Assembly: GCA_037178625.1 (NCBI GenBank)
Contig: CM074132.1
Coordinates: forward strand, 2,542,001-2,606,000
Reading direction: 5' to 3'
Source of the DNA: Skeletonema tropicum
Taxonomy: Eukaryota > Bacillariophyta > Thalassiosirophyceae > Thalassiosirales > Thalassiosiraceae
DNA length: 64,000 nt
The notes beneath the pieces were generated by a model. It saw only the letters and a program-made list of their open reading frames with translations, made no database searches and was not told where the DNA came from. The stretch's first letter is position 1; each line of letters begins with the position of its first letter. The position numbers were made by a program, and so were the translations under genes. Positions 41,967 through 51,624 of the stretch are shown one piece after another.

Positions 41967-43865
41967 TTATCTCCTATCTGCTTTCTTCTTCTTAATCCAA
42001 GCGACGAAGTTACGAAAGCCATCTCCATAGACCATATGTACAACCCATCCTGATAGTGCTCCATAATGAGTCTTCTTCAAAGCAATAATAACTGCAGCTG
42101 TGACCATGGCAACTGTAGCGTTCTTTTGTAAAATTGCTTTTCCATTGATAGTTTCACTTCCCTGCTGTTTCGCCGTTTTATCTTTTTCTTTTTGTACACA
42201 CTCAAACAGCACCTTCACACCTGTGCTTACCAATTCCAAGCCAGCAATAGCAATCATAATACTCAACACTGCGATCGGCAAAGCATCCAACAGTGTCAAA
42301 GCACTGCCGCCCAGGAAGATAGCCAACAAAACCTTTCCTAAACCAAGGACGACTACAGAAGTTCCAGTTCTTGCACCAAACCGGTGTTGTCCTGCTAATC
42401 CGCCAGCGCCATGACAATTTGGCATTGATCCTAGTGGAACGAGAATGAGGTTCATTAAGCCAACAGATATAGACACCTCCCTACGAGTAATGACAGCATC
42501 TGTGCGATGCTTCTCTTCCAGAGCAGGGTCACGTTTGTCGGGATACAGTGTATGTGCAAGGCAACAGACACTAATGACAGAGTTGAGAGTGGTCAGCGGT
42601 AGCTGTGGCAGTGCTCCCTGGAGGAATCCATTCCACCAACTCATTGGGGTAACATCTTTCATGGCATTAATTACGACTGGAGCACCAAAAAAGTAAAGTG
42701 GGAGATCATAGCCTGAATCTGAACCAGCCGTGGCCAAAGTCACACCGGCAAAAATGCATCCGATGAGGAATAGGTAGATTCCTACTGGGTGGGGCGTCTT
42801 TGGAAATGGGTTAAGACAGCAACATGCCCTTGACCAAACTTGTCGCAGGTAATAAGACAATTCAGTTTGCTGACGAGGTGATTGAGGTGGAGCAGACCTT
42901 GCAGGTAAATCAAGCGTTCCATTTGCTGCGGTAGGAACTGAAGTCTCCAATTGATGCGAGTTGCTGAGTACTCTGCCCATTTCTACATTGTCATTCTCCT
43001 GAAACGCATCTTCATCACTAGAAGTAGCAGAATTCGCACCAGTTGCCACCAGCGCATCATTTGTTGTGTTTCCTTCCGAATCATTCTTTGCATCTTCTTG
43101 TTTCTTCTTGTCCTTTTGACTTCCAATGTCTCGAAGCCAAAACATGCTCAAAAGCGCACATGCCACTGCCATCCATATGCAATCATAACCACCGCCCCAA
43201 GGTAGCTTTTGGATATCTGTCATTCCTTTCGATGCTAGTCGTATTCCTACACCAATTTGCAATCCACACACAACAGTCAAGGGCACAATCCAATTGACGA
43301 TTTCGATTAGATTGGTCACGCCCAATATGAGCACTAAGCCTCCCGTTATAATACCTGCCGTTGTAACCGACTGAGCATCTAATCCCACATCTCCAGATCC
43401 ATTGGTGTCTGTAAGTGCAACTGCTGATATACTCTTCATAGGTTGGACGCACATGGGCACATCCCAAGCATATCCCGTGATAATGTTACTTACCCCGGCC
43501 CAGAACAGTGCTGGTGCTAATGCAATCTTCCTCTCTCGTGCGAGGGCTACAGTTAAAGGGATAAATGTGCCTAGATCTCCGAGAGATCCAGATAGCTCGG
43601 AAAGAGATATGTTGTTGTAGTGTTCGATAGTTCGTTCTTTGCAGAAGCTGAGCAAATTGATTGGACTGTACTTGCCGAGTGATGGTGATGATGTGTCATC
43701 ATTGTCGAATGATGCAGTGAGTGACATTGCGTTTGGCTCATTGGCAGGTATAGAAGGGTTTGGCAACCCTTCCTCTTCGTTACGTAGCTCATTCATGATA
43801 TTGTTCTGTGGGTTTAGCAGTAAAGGGGTAGACAAAAAATCGTCTGCGTCTAGATGATTGCTCAT
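41967..43865 (-). CDS. MOT1: MOT1-type molybdate transporter
   Basis: 632 residues, single exon, ATG 43863-43865. Belongs to the SulP-like MOT1 family of high-affinity molybdate importers. Signatures: 'ELSGSLGDLGTFIPLTVAL' after the N-terminal region, 'DVPMCVQPMKSISAVAL' (the PVQPMK motif), and 'GAGGLAGQHRFGARTG' in the second half. About ten hydrophobic segments. A polar loop of ~110 residues (about 250-350, acidic and Gln/Ser-rich) separates the two halves and is longer than usual. The lack of a STAS domain fits MOT1. Molybdate feeds nitrate reductase cofactor synthesis, so a link to nitrate use is likely, though no neighbour supports it. Confidence 0.92.
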   Translation of the reverse strand: MSNHLDADDFLSTPLLLNPQNNIMNELRNEEEGLPNPSIPANEPNAMSLTASFDNDDTSSPSLGKYSPINLLSFCKERTIEHYNNISLSELSGSLGDLGTFIPLTVALARERKIALAPALFWAGVSNIITGYAWDVPMCVQPMKSISAVALTDTNGSGDVGLDAQSVTTAGIITGGLVLILGVTNLIEIVNWIVPLTVVCGLQIGVGIRLASKGMTDIQKLPWGGGYDCIWMAVACALLSMFWLRDIGSQKDKKKQEDAKNDSEGNTTNDALVATGANSATSSDEDAFQENDNVEMGRVLSNSHQLETSVPTAANGTLDLPARSAPPQSPRQQTELSYYLRQVWSRACCCLNPFPKTPHPVGIYLFLIGCIFAGVTLATAGSDSGYDLPLYFFGAPVVINAMKDVTPMSWWNGFLQGALPQLPLTTLNSVISVCCLAHTLYPDKRDPALEEKHRTDAVITRREVSISVGLMNLILVPLGSMPNCHGAGGLAGQHRFGARTGTSVVVLGLGKVLLAIFLGGSALTLLDALPIAVLSIMIAIAGLELVSTGVKVLFECVQKEKDKTAKQQGSETINGKAILQKNATVAMVTAAVIIALKKTHYGALSGWVVHMVYGDGFRNFVAWIKKKKADRR

Positions 43866-44671
43866 GCAATTTTGTTGCCTTTGAGTGCTGCCAATGACTC
43901 TAGTGAATCACGCAATTAAAGTGTGAGTAAGACCAATCCACCAAGTGTCCTGACTGTTCCTGTGGATTCATCTCTACGCATGCACTCACTTCCCTACCAC
44001 ATCGTTCATCTTCCTGCACTTCAATTCCTGAATTTGGTGGATGATGGCGGAAGCAGGAATCTGCAGATTTCGGAGTTTAGGAATCACGAAACTGAAACTT
44101 TTAATGCAGAACTCCTACTGCAGGATACAGGCCAGGACCGAACGATCAACGATCTCAACTATCAAGCAAGTGCAAGTAACAATCAGATGCTGACGAAATT
44201 AAGGTCTCTCCCTCTCATTATAGCTTCATGCAGCTTGGGTATTGGTGTCAAGCTGTCAAGGCATCATTCATTTTGTTGCGCTCTCAACAAGCAGCAGCCT
44301 GCCTGGAGGTAGATACATATTAAGTGGATCAGCATAGATTAGAACATGCCCATCTTCTGAGCTCAATGTTGGTAACAATGGTGTCTCTTCATCATTCACC
44401 ACATCTTTGATCTACCATTCAATTGTTGTTGACCTATTAAAAGATTAAGCAATATCAGCTCAGTAATAGGGTATTAAGTTTACCTCAAGTATTTGCTGAA
44501 TTTTCATTTTCTAAAGGGTCGTATGTTCTATCAGAAGCCTTGACTCGCAAAAGTGTACAGATCCCTTCTTCAATTTGTATATAATGCTACACACGCTTGT
44601 CACCCACACTCCGAAAGCACTTTCATTCGACAGATAACAAGTAATGTAGCAATAATGTCTCCTCCCCTCAT
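43866..44671. other. Intergenic with doubtful 110-codon ORF
   Basis: A plus frame from ATG 43980 to 44312 encodes about 110 residues ('MHSLPYHIVHLPALQFLNLV' onward) without any recognisable domain; it may be chance. The remainder is AT-rich flanking DNA. Confidence 0.3.
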
Positions 44672-45328
44672 TTACCATCGTCTAACAGGACCAAAGTCGC
44701 CATTATGACGTCCATACTCAATCCCTCTATGCACCCAACTCTCCGCCTTGACATTCTGTCTAGTCTGATTTTCAACAATCCTATCGTAATTCACCCTATT
44801 TGGATTCTTCTCACGAATCTCTGTCGATGTTTTGTATTTCACCCTTCGCTCTCGCTTGCCATTGCCACCCATCATGATTACCTCTATCTCTTCCTCATCT
44901 TGTCGTGTTTTTAACGTGTCATAGGCTTCATTGATACGTTGAAAGTTGGTATTGGCAATCTCTCGTTCCTCGGCTGTCGCGTCGGGACCGACAAGTCGAT
45001 CCGGGTGATATGTCCTGGCTAATTCTCGATAGCGTCGCTGGATCAATGAAAAATCTTCGGGGAAGCGATCAAAGCCCAAAACCTCGTATGGGGTGGTTGA
45101 ACTTGGTAATGGTGGAGGAAGGTTGTTGAATGACGATTGTGCGGATTGCCCCGTGGATGAGCCGGTATTACCAGCTGAGAATGCATCGGCACCTCCTAAA
45201 AAGAAGGAGGCCATCAGCAGCAATACTTTGGTTGATGTAGCTGTTGACCTTGAATGTAGCATGGCCGCAGAATTGGTGATATGTAGTTGCAATGAGTTCC
45301 TTCTAGCAAGAGCTTTTCTTGTGTTCAT
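44672..45328 (-). CDS. DnaJ-domain protein, predicted plastid-targeted
   Basis: 218 residues, single exon, ATG 45326-45328 (a second Met at residue 23, just before the hydrophobic core, may be the real start). The N-terminus has '[20 protein letters not shown]', a signal peptide followed by an ASAFAP-like cleavage motif as in diatom plastid precursors. J domain about 79-142: '[17 protein letters not shown]', HPD at 108-110 ('[11 protein letters not shown]'), 'INEAYDTLK'. The short C-terminus has 'NRVNYDRI' and ends 'GDFGPVRRW'; no zinc domain, so class III. Resembles the DnaJ at 38889. Divergent from the RRM-FtsJ gene with a 245-bp gap that includes a TATATAA near 45483. Confidence 0.82.
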   Translation of the reverse strand: MNTRKALARRNSLQLHITNSAAMLHSRSTATSTKVLLLMASFFLGGADAFSAGNTGSSTGQSAQSSFNNLPPPLPSSTTPYEVLGFDRFPEDFSLIQRRYRELARTYHPDRLVGPDATAEEREIANTNFQRINEAYDTLKTRQDEEEIEVIMMGGNGKRERRVKYKTSTEIREKNPNRVNYDRIVENQTRQNVKAESWVHRGIEYGRHNGDFGPVRRW

Positions 45329-45573
45329 TGCTTGTTCTCAGCTCAATCAAAATCATGTCGATTTTCGATCAAGTCAACGCACGATGTGTAGAGATAACAT
45401 AACTCGCAAAGCATGTGCGTGTTTTACGACATACGAATAAAATACTAGCGAAGCAAGCAGAAAGAGGAAAGCAATGAAGCATTTATATAACCCTTGTGCA
45501 ATTTGCACACTTCTATCAACCTAGTGCGTACAAAACATCATAATCATACTTCACTCTCATCACCTACTTCACC

Positions 45574-47112
45574 ATGGTCGGCACAAAATCATGTCTCCTT
45601 TTGTCGCTATCAATCCAATCAGCCGCTGCCCTGACTGCAACTTCTTCTAGAAACGATGTTATCTTCGTTGGTGGCTTAAGCGAAGAAAGCTTGTCCTCCA
45701 CGAAGCTCTCGAAGGAATTCGATCGGTACGGCAACGTAGTAGATGTTTCCATAATAGGAGGTGTTGGAAAGCAACAACCCTATGCATTTGTGCAATTCGA
45801 ATCGTCACAGAGTGCACAAGCTGCAATCTTGGAAGCAGCGCCATCACCACTCTATCGGCAGGTCAAGGCTGCACAGCCCATTGATAGGTCTAAGAGGAAA
45901 CGAAGCAACACATCAAGACAAAAACGAGAGGCTGAATTGCAGCACCTCAAAGATGTTTTTTCAACAACAAATCTGATCTTACAGATTAAATCTACACACA
46001 TACATCGTGTAAAGGAGTTCCTGATGAACATTTCGAAGCATGAATCGATAGAGTTGGCAAGCCATTCCACTAGTTCAAAGAATGTCTCATTGTTATTTGT
46101 TTCAGCGCCCAACCCAATATCTCTGGCAAGTGCTCTGAGTAAGAGTGAGCATCAGGAAATTATTGCAAGAGCAGTGAATAAATTGTATATTGTACAACCA
46201 GGCGCTATAGAAGCAGATTTGAGTGAAGATGAGGGATGTGATGTTGTCGTGAAAGACTTGATACAAAACAGAATTGCATCTTGTGATGATTTAGAATCGG
46301 TTAGGCTGCAAATCTTTCCGCCTTCGTGTCAAAGAAAAGTTATAGCCGCAGTGGAAGCACTGGATGATAATGAACTCTCGACAAAGCTCAATCCGAGGGA
46401 TGCAACCGAAACCATATCAATTGTGCAAGTGTACAAACAGAAAGGAAAGAACAGCAGCACTTCTACCGATGCATTGGTGATGTGTGGAGTTTCCAAGTCA
46501 ATTGACTATAGCATTCAGCGTGAATCGCCCAAGAATGGCCAAGAGGCAATCAGTCGCGCATACTACAAGATCAAAGAAGCAGTGTCGCGATACAAGAGTG
46601 ACAGAGCAGACTTCTCAATGGAATCATATCGTGACTGTGTAGCAATCGATTGTGGATCTGCTCCTGGTGGATGGACTAAGTACCTCGCGCAAGATGCAAA
46701 GATGAAGATTGTTCACAGCGTCGATCCCGGTGATCTAGATCCTGCAATTGAACTTGAAAACAATGTCAATCACATGAGAATGAAAATTCAAGAGGCTATA
46801 CCTCTATTGAAATCACAGATACAACGAGATGAAGATAAGATCAAAGTGTTTGTGAGCGATGCATGCCTGCACTCTATGTCGGCACAAGCTGACTTTTTAC
46901 TTGAGGCAAAAGAGCAGGGGATATTAGCAGATGAAGTATTCTTTGTGCTCACCCTCAAGTGTACGATTGGCCACGGAAAAGCAAATTTCGATGCACAGGT
47001 AGATCAGGCTGTGTGCAATCTGAAACAGAAAGCGAACATCACTGATGTTTCTGTGGTTCACCTCTTTTCTAATCGCATTGGCGACAGAACAGTTATTGGA
47101 AAACTAATATAG
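45574..47112 (+). CDS. RRM plus FtsJ-like RNA methyltransferase
   Basis: 512 residues, single exon, ATG 45574 in a CACC context. The hydrophobic start 'SCLLLSLSIQSAAALTA' could be a signal peptide. RRM at about 27-95: 'DVIFVGGLS' (RNP2) and 'QPYAFVQFES' (RNP1), followed by a basic segment ('RSKRKRSNTSRQKREAE'). The C-terminal domain at about 345-512 is Rossmann-type: 'CVAIDCGSAPGGWTKYL' (AdoMet motif I), 'VFVSDACLHSM', 'FFVLTLKCTIG' (Lys in the motif X-like position), 'HLFSNRIGDRTVIGKL' (typical FtsJ end). Probable 2'-O-ribose methyltransferase acting on rRNA or tRNA; substrate and compartment unknown. The acidic residue of the K-D-K-E set is not certain. Confidence 0.82.
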   Translation: MVGTKSCLLLSLSIQSAAALTATSSRNDVIFVGGLSEESLSSTKLSKEFDRYGNVVDVSIIGGVGKQQPYAFVQFESSQSAQAAILEAAPSPLYRQVKAAQPIDRSKRKRSNTSRQKREAELQHLKDVFSTTNLILQIKSTHIHRVKEFLMNISKHESIELASHSTSSKNVSLLFVSAPNPISLASALSKSEHQEIIARAVNKLYIVQPGAIEADLSEDEGCDVVVKDLIQNRIASCDDLESVRLQIFPPSCQRKVIAAVEALDDNELSTKLNPRDATETISIVQVYKQKGKNSSTSTDALVMCGVSKSIDYSIQRESPKNGQEAISRAYYKIKEAVSRYKSDRADFSMESYRDCVAIDCGSAPGGWTKYLAQDAKMKIVHSVDPGDLDPAIELENNVNHMRMKIQEAIPLLKSQIQRDEDKIKVFVSDACLHSMSAQADFLLEAKEQGILADEVFFVLTLKCTIGHGKANFDAQVDQAVCNLKQKANITDVSVVHLFSNRIGDRTVIGKLI

Positions 47113-47151
47113 TTACATAGATGTCATCATACGCTACCCCACTTCTATCCT

Positions 47152-48993
47152 TTACACCCAGACGCTTCCATCTTGATTGAACGAGTAATATTCTTCTGTC
47201 GCCCTCGGGAGATTGGGTGCTTCCTTATTTGCAGCACCTGTTCCGTGATGCGCATGAATGTCCACTTTATGTGTGACATGAACTTCGTGTTTGACTCGCA
47301 CCTCCACAGGAATTTGAATCCGAGTCGTCGATGGTGGCTGATTCTCAACACCTGGGCCTCTCCCAGAGATCACAGCAGCTGTCTGAGCTGCTATCTGCTG
47401 ATAAACTTCAGCAGGTACATCGATTGTTGCGAATGATCGAGTCATATTAACAACACTACGTTCATCTCTCACACAAGGGATGGGAATGGCCGAGAGTGCA
47501 GCAGATACGGAGGGCCTTTGTTCGCCGACGGTCTGGGGAGCTTCTACTACTTCCGACAACCGGACGCCACCTGCTCCTAGCCCTCGCGTCATCCAAGAGG
47601 GCCTATTGTCGATACCTCGGCCCCTTCCTCTTCCAGCGACTGGTGCAGAGATAGCTGCAGCTGCTGAGTGCAGCCCTCGAGTCATCCAAGCAGGCCTATT
47701 GTCTATTCCTCTCCCCCTCGCTTTGGCATCTGTAGAAAAACGTTGTACTACCGCTACCGCCGCTGTTGCTGTTCCACTCGGCACTTCTGTCATTACTGCT
47801 TCTACTGTTGCTGCATTCTGCAAAGCATCAACGCCTTCGGACTCGGTCGCGGCCTTTTCGTCTTCTGAAGTATGAACTCTTGGCTTTCGAGTCATATTAA
47901 CAACACTACGTTCATCTCTCACACAAGGGATGGGAATGGCCGAGAGTGCAGCAGATACGGAGGGCCTTTGTTCGCCGACGGTCTGGGGAGCTTCTACTAC
48001 TTCCGACAACCGGTCGCCACCTGCTCCTAGCCCTCGCGTCATCCAAGAGGGCCTATTGTCGATACCTCGGCCCCTTCCTCTTCCAGCGACTGGTGCAGAG
48101 ATAGCTGCAGCTGCTGAGTGCAGCCCTCGAGTCATCCAAGCAGGCCTATTGTCTATTCCTCTCCCCCTCGCTTTGGCATCTGTAGAAAAACGTTGTACTA
48201 CCGCTACCGCCGCTGTTGCTGTTCCACTCGGCACTTCTGTCATTACTGCTTCTCCGCTGGGAGCTGTATCTGGTACTGTTGCTGCATTCTGCAAAGCATC
48301 AACGCCTTCGGACTCGGTCGCAGCTTTTTCGTCTTCTGAAGTATTTAGCATTGGCTTCTTCGTCTTCGTCAAACCCGCTGTATCCATGTTGTGGCTTCTT
48401 TTCTTGCCACTTTGTACGGCTACTGCTTCGTTTTGGTGTAGCAACCTCTGATCTACTGAAAGCTTGCTGGTCAAACACTCAATACATTTCCCCTCCGCAA
48501 GACCTTTTCCAGCTGCTGCCCATTTCTTCCTGTAGAAATGCTCTCGTTCCTTGTGTGTCATACAGTTGGAGCAAGCCCTCGTTTGTGCCGCTTTTACTTC
48601 GTTTTGTTGTAGCAGTAGCAACCTCTGATCTACCGAGAGGTCGCTGGTCAAGCACTCAATACATTTCCCCATCGTGCGACCTTTTCCAGCTGCTACCCAT
48701 CTCTGCTTGAAGAAATGTTCTTTTCCCTTGTGGGCCATGCAGTTGGAACAAGCCCTCGTGATTGAGGAACTGCCGTCGGGAGGATTCTTCTTCGATCTAT
48801 CCTTATTTCGCTTCTGTTGACAGTCTCTACATTTTGGAAGACAGTTACTGTTGTTGCTAAACCTCTTCCATTGAACTGTTGTGTAGTCTTCCTTTTTCTT
48901 GGATTTATCGCAGATTGAACAGACTCCCACCGTCGGATTCATGGAGGCAGATGCGCCATTGGAAGACACTTTCATTGACCTGGTGAAAGCCAT
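47152..48993 (-). CDS. Stc1-like zinc-finger protein with internal duplication and GRGIDNRPxWMTRGL repeats
   Basis: 613 residues, single exon, ATG 48991-48993. The N-terminal ~190 residues hold three treble-clef-like fingers: 'CSICDKSKKKEDY...CRDC', 'CSNCMAHKGKEHFF...CIECL' and 'CSNCMTHKEREHFY...CIECL', the pattern of Stc1-type domains. The next ~300 residues are low complexity and contain a duplicated 150-residue block with four 'RGRGIDNRPxWMTRGL' motifs. The C-terminus is 'NQPPSTTRIQIPVEVRVKHE' and on to 'YSFNQDGSVWV'. In yeast Stc1 links RNAi to heterochromatin, but similarity here is limited to the finger pattern, so function is open. The 24-nt difference between duplicate blocks keeps the frame. 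Confidence 0.75.
   Translation of the reverse strand: MAFTRSMKVSSNGASASMNPTVGVCSICDKSKKKEDYTTVQWKRFSNNSNCLPKCRDCQQKRNKDRSKKNPPDGSSSITRACSNCMAHKGKEHFFKQRWVAAGKGRTMGKCIECLTSDLSVDQRLLLLQQNEVKAAQTRACSNCMTHKEREHFYRKKWAAAGKGLAEGKCIECLTSKLSVDQRLLHQNEAVAVQSGKKRSHNMDTAGLTKTKKPMLNTSEDEKAATESEGVDALQNAATVPDTAPSGEAVMTEVPSGTATAAVAVVQRFSTDAKARGRGIDNRPAWMTRGLHSAAAAISAPVAGRGRGRGIDNRPSWMTRGLGAGGDRLSEVVEAPQTVGEQRPSVSAALSAIPIPCVRDERSVVNMTRKPRVHTSEDEKAATESEGVDALQNAATVEAVMTEVPSGTATAAVAVVQRFSTDAKARGRGIDNRPAWMTRGLHSAAAAISAPVAGRGRGRGIDNRPSWMTRGLGAGGVRLSEVVEAPQTVGEQRPSVSAALSAIPIPCVRDERSVVNMTRSFATIDVPAEVYQQIAAQTAAVISGRGPGVENQPPSTTRIQIPVEVRVKHEVHVTHKVDIHAHHGTGAANKEAPNLPRATEEYYSFNQDGSVWV
47438..47880 (-). repeat. Internal tandem duplication, copy 1
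   Basis: Nearly identical to 47888-48353 at a 450-bp offset (150 codons). Few substitutions, for example CGGACGCC against CGGTCGCC. Copy 1 lacks a 24-nt segment present in copy 2. Confidence 0.9.
47888..48353 (-). repeat. Internal tandem duplication, copy 2
   Basis: Partner of 47438-47880. It contains the extra in-frame 24 nt near 48253-48276, encoding about 'VPDTAPSG'. Confidence 0.9.
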
Positions 48994-49474
48994 TGCAGTT
49001 TAGATGTGTTTGGATCGATCTCGTTTCAATGAAGGTTGGGAAAGTGGCTTTGTTTTGCCACCTTCTATAAGTGAAAGGTTGTTGAGAGCGAGAGCGACCA
49101 AAATCATTTTCGGTGCTTTTGGTGCTTTTTTCGGTGTCAAAAATGGCGGGAAGAAGAACTGCCTGTCAACCGCCCGCCCCCCAAAACGGGACTTCCGTTG
49201 GGATTGCCACCTCGAACCTCGCTTCGGGGCCATGTGTTGCCACTTGCCACTACGTAACGACAACGATAACGCTAACTAACCAGAACCCCGCTGCCCAAAC
49301 GAAGAGAGAGAGATAACTAACTAGCACCGACGCTATTACCAACCGCATTGCTCTTGATTGTCTCGCTTCAATATTTTGTGTCTGGAATTGAAGAACTAAT
49401 ATCATTATATTGATTGATCGCATATCGTCGCCGAACGCAAGCGCACATATCATTTGATAACTACGTCAACTACC
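48994..49474. other. Divergent intergenic region
   Basis: 481 bp between the Stc1-like gene and the Cys-rich protein gene; overlapping short frames on both strands show no protein features. Presumed promoters. Confidence 0.35.
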
Positions 49475-50318
49475 ATGTCATCATCTGTGATCGAACCTCC
49501 AGAGCTGCCTGAAATGAACTCTGACCCACAACAGGCATTGCTTGCCCTCGTTCAACAACTCAAGGACGGGCAAGCAGAACAGACTGCTCTAATCCAAAAG
49601 CTAAACAAGACAGTCCTCACCTCTCGCACTCTTATCAATGAATTGATCACTGCTCAGACTGATATGAAAGAAGAACTGGCAAAGCTACGAACCAGCTCTG
49701 TTGGTGGCGAATGTCAAGTTTGCAGCAACAAGAGAGATGCAGCCGTTGCTATGTCCGCGGTTACCGCAGCAGGTCAGACGACGGACGAGTTGATTGCAAC
49801 TCTTATTGAAGGACGCACGTAAGTTATATCTTTATGGTCGTGTCTGTTACTTGGACTCTTTTCATTCGTGCTAAAAGCTTTCCTTGCTACTGCTTTGCTT
49901 GACCAATAGGAGGAAGAATCAATGGCCTGTCAAGACCAATGCAGTTACTTGTTTCACTAAGGATGCGGATTTGACGAAAATTAGATTCCATCACTCTAAT
50001 TCTTATCAACATATCCCCATACGTATTCCCAAGACGGAAAAGAACAAGGATGGCACAAAGCCCTGCAAGCTTTGCTCTGAGGGTAAGATTCGTCGCAAGA
50101 CTACCTGGATGTGTGCAGTTTGTGAGATTCCACTTTGTACCAAGCCACTTGTAGGGGAGGATCCATCGTCGACAACCCATTTTGCTTTGTGGCATTCTGA
50201 AAAGGATCTGCTTCCTACTCACAAAAGGTGCTTTGATGAGTTGAAGAACGGTAGGGAGTCGAGGAAGAAGGCCAAGTTAGAAAATGATGTATCTGTATCT
50301 GCTGGGGTGGATGTGTAG
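49475..50318 (+). CDS. Coiled-coil protein with transposase-tail-like zinc finger
   Basis: Two exons: 49475-49818 and 49910-50318, 250 residues, ATG 49475. Intron GTAAGT...TAG, phase 2. Exon 1 encodes a helical region ('LLALVQQLKDGQAEQTALI', 'LITAQTDMKEELAKLRT') and a 'CQVC' pair. Exon 2 has 'KNQWPVKTNAVTCFTKD', then a finger 'KPCKLCSEGKIRRKTTWMCA' 'VCEIPLCTKP' and 'HFALWHSEKDLLP', ending in a basic stretch. The CxxC-(R)K-T-T-x-x-C-x-x-C-x-x-x-L-C pattern resembles the C-terminal finger of piggyBac-type transposases, but no transposase core is present, so it may be a domesticated fragment or an unrelated finger. Function unknown. Confidence 0.65.
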
Positions 50319-50463
50319 ACTCTCACGGTGTTGAAGTCTAATTTCTTTTCATAATATGTGTAAACTTACTCAAGTCATTGACAGATACTTGTGCGTATCT
50401 TGTCACTGCGTGCACGTACAGTATTAGCGACGTCAAGAAAGAGCTTGAAATCAATGCTTCGCT

Positions 50464-51624
50464 CTATGTTTTATTGTAAACCGATTTGTAAAAAGTAACA
50501 ATCTCGTGCACCATCTCATCAAGATACTTTAATCCATTGAAATTGTGGTTTGCTTGATTGATCACATGCAAACTATGATTGGCAATCTCTTCATCAAATC
50601 GGATTGCGTCTTGAACTGTGACAACCTCATCTTCGCGGCCGTGAATAGTTAATATTCGGACGCTGCTTTCCTTCCTTAGCTGAACAAGTACTCTTGGTGT
50701 GTCAGCAACCCTCTCAAATTTGTATGCATCAAGATCTTCCTTGGTGACTTTGAATATTCTCTCATCATCCCACGGAGACTTTAGTTCAAAGAAACCTTTC
50801 TCCAGCATTTCCGCTCGTTGTTCCTCTCCAAATTTACTTAATGGATCGTGGATCACAGGAACACGGTATCTTCCAGCCAAATTGACAAAGCACTTGCATG
50901 AAATATCCTTCGCTTCCTCTAATTCTTGCTTTGCAATATGAGATGCGTAGTTGAGGACTGATGCTGACCCTTTGCTATGACCAATAACGCATCCAACTGG
51001 ACATCCTAACGAATTGGTCACAAAGTCAACGACTGTCAGCAAATCTTCATATTCTCTGTTAAAATTGCCCATTGCCCATTCGCCCTTTGAGTGACCATTA
51101 CCAGTGAAATCAAAGCGAAAGATGTGCGCATCAAGGCAAGTCAACAACTCCGAGGAAAGATTTATCAGTAACATTTGGTTTCGCCAACTCATCGCACCAT
51201 GACAGATGATAATCACAGGCTTTGTGATAAAATTCTTATCCAATGGTGAGGATGAAGCCCAATTCTCAAGTTGTTCAAATGAAATCTCCTCTCGAGATAC
51301 AAGTGAGCAAGCTAGGCCAGTCTCTGGCTCTGGCTTGGTATACACGGTCTGTTTGGTCTTCTCTCTATATTTGCATAATGACATCTTTTTGAATATACCT
51401 TTTTGCTTCGTCTTTCCGCTCTCACCACTTTGTATTTGACGGCTCTCGTCGATCAAAAAGAAGTCTAGCTCATTTTTAGGTTCATTTTTGACATACGATG
51501 GAGGGTAACCTTTGCACTCCCTTGAGTTAGCAAGGAAGGGATACACAGCGTGCTGGTATGTCTTCTTGGTTTTGCCAGCAGTTGACGATTCACTGGTTAC
51601 GACATTTTGATTGGCGTGAACCAT
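50464..51624 (-). CDS. Alpha/beta hydrolase (serine hydrolase)
   Basis: 386 residues, single exon, ATG 51622-51624 (one codon inside a GTG-initiated frame). The N-terminal ~120 residues are polar and poorly conserved. Hydrolase core: 'KPVIIICHGAMSWRNQM' (oxyanion region), 'IFRFDFTGNGHSKGEW', nucleophile elbow 'CVIGHSKGSAS' (Ser), acid in 'ILTIHGREDEVV', His in 'INQANHNFNGL'. It resembles plant and diatom serine aminopeptidase-like or lysophospholipase-like hydrolases; the substrate is unknown. No signal peptide is seen. Confidence 0.85.
   Translation of the reverse strand: MVHANQNVVTSESSTAGKTKKTYQHAVYPFLANSRECKGYPPSYVKNEPKNELDFFLIDESRQIQSGESGKTKQKGIFKKMSLCKYREKTKQTVYTKPEPETGLACSLVSREEISFEQLENWASSSPLDKNFITKPVIIICHGAMSWRNQMLLINLSSELLTCLDAHIFRFDFTGNGHSKGEWAMGNFNREYEDLLTVVDFVTNSLGCPVGCVIGHSKGSASVLNYASHIAKQELEEAKDISCKCFVNLAGRYRVPVIHDPLSKFGEEQRAEMLEKGFFELKSPWDDERIFKVTKEDLDAYKFERVADTPRVLVQLRKESSVRILTIHGREDEVVTVQDAIRFDEEIANHSLHVINQANHNFNGLKYLDEMVHEIVTFYKSVYNKT

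Noticed and set aside
47480..48451. Plus-strand ORFs at 47480-47875 and 47930-48451
   Set aside because: Both are antisense copies of the duplicated low-complexity block, which explains why they resemble each other.
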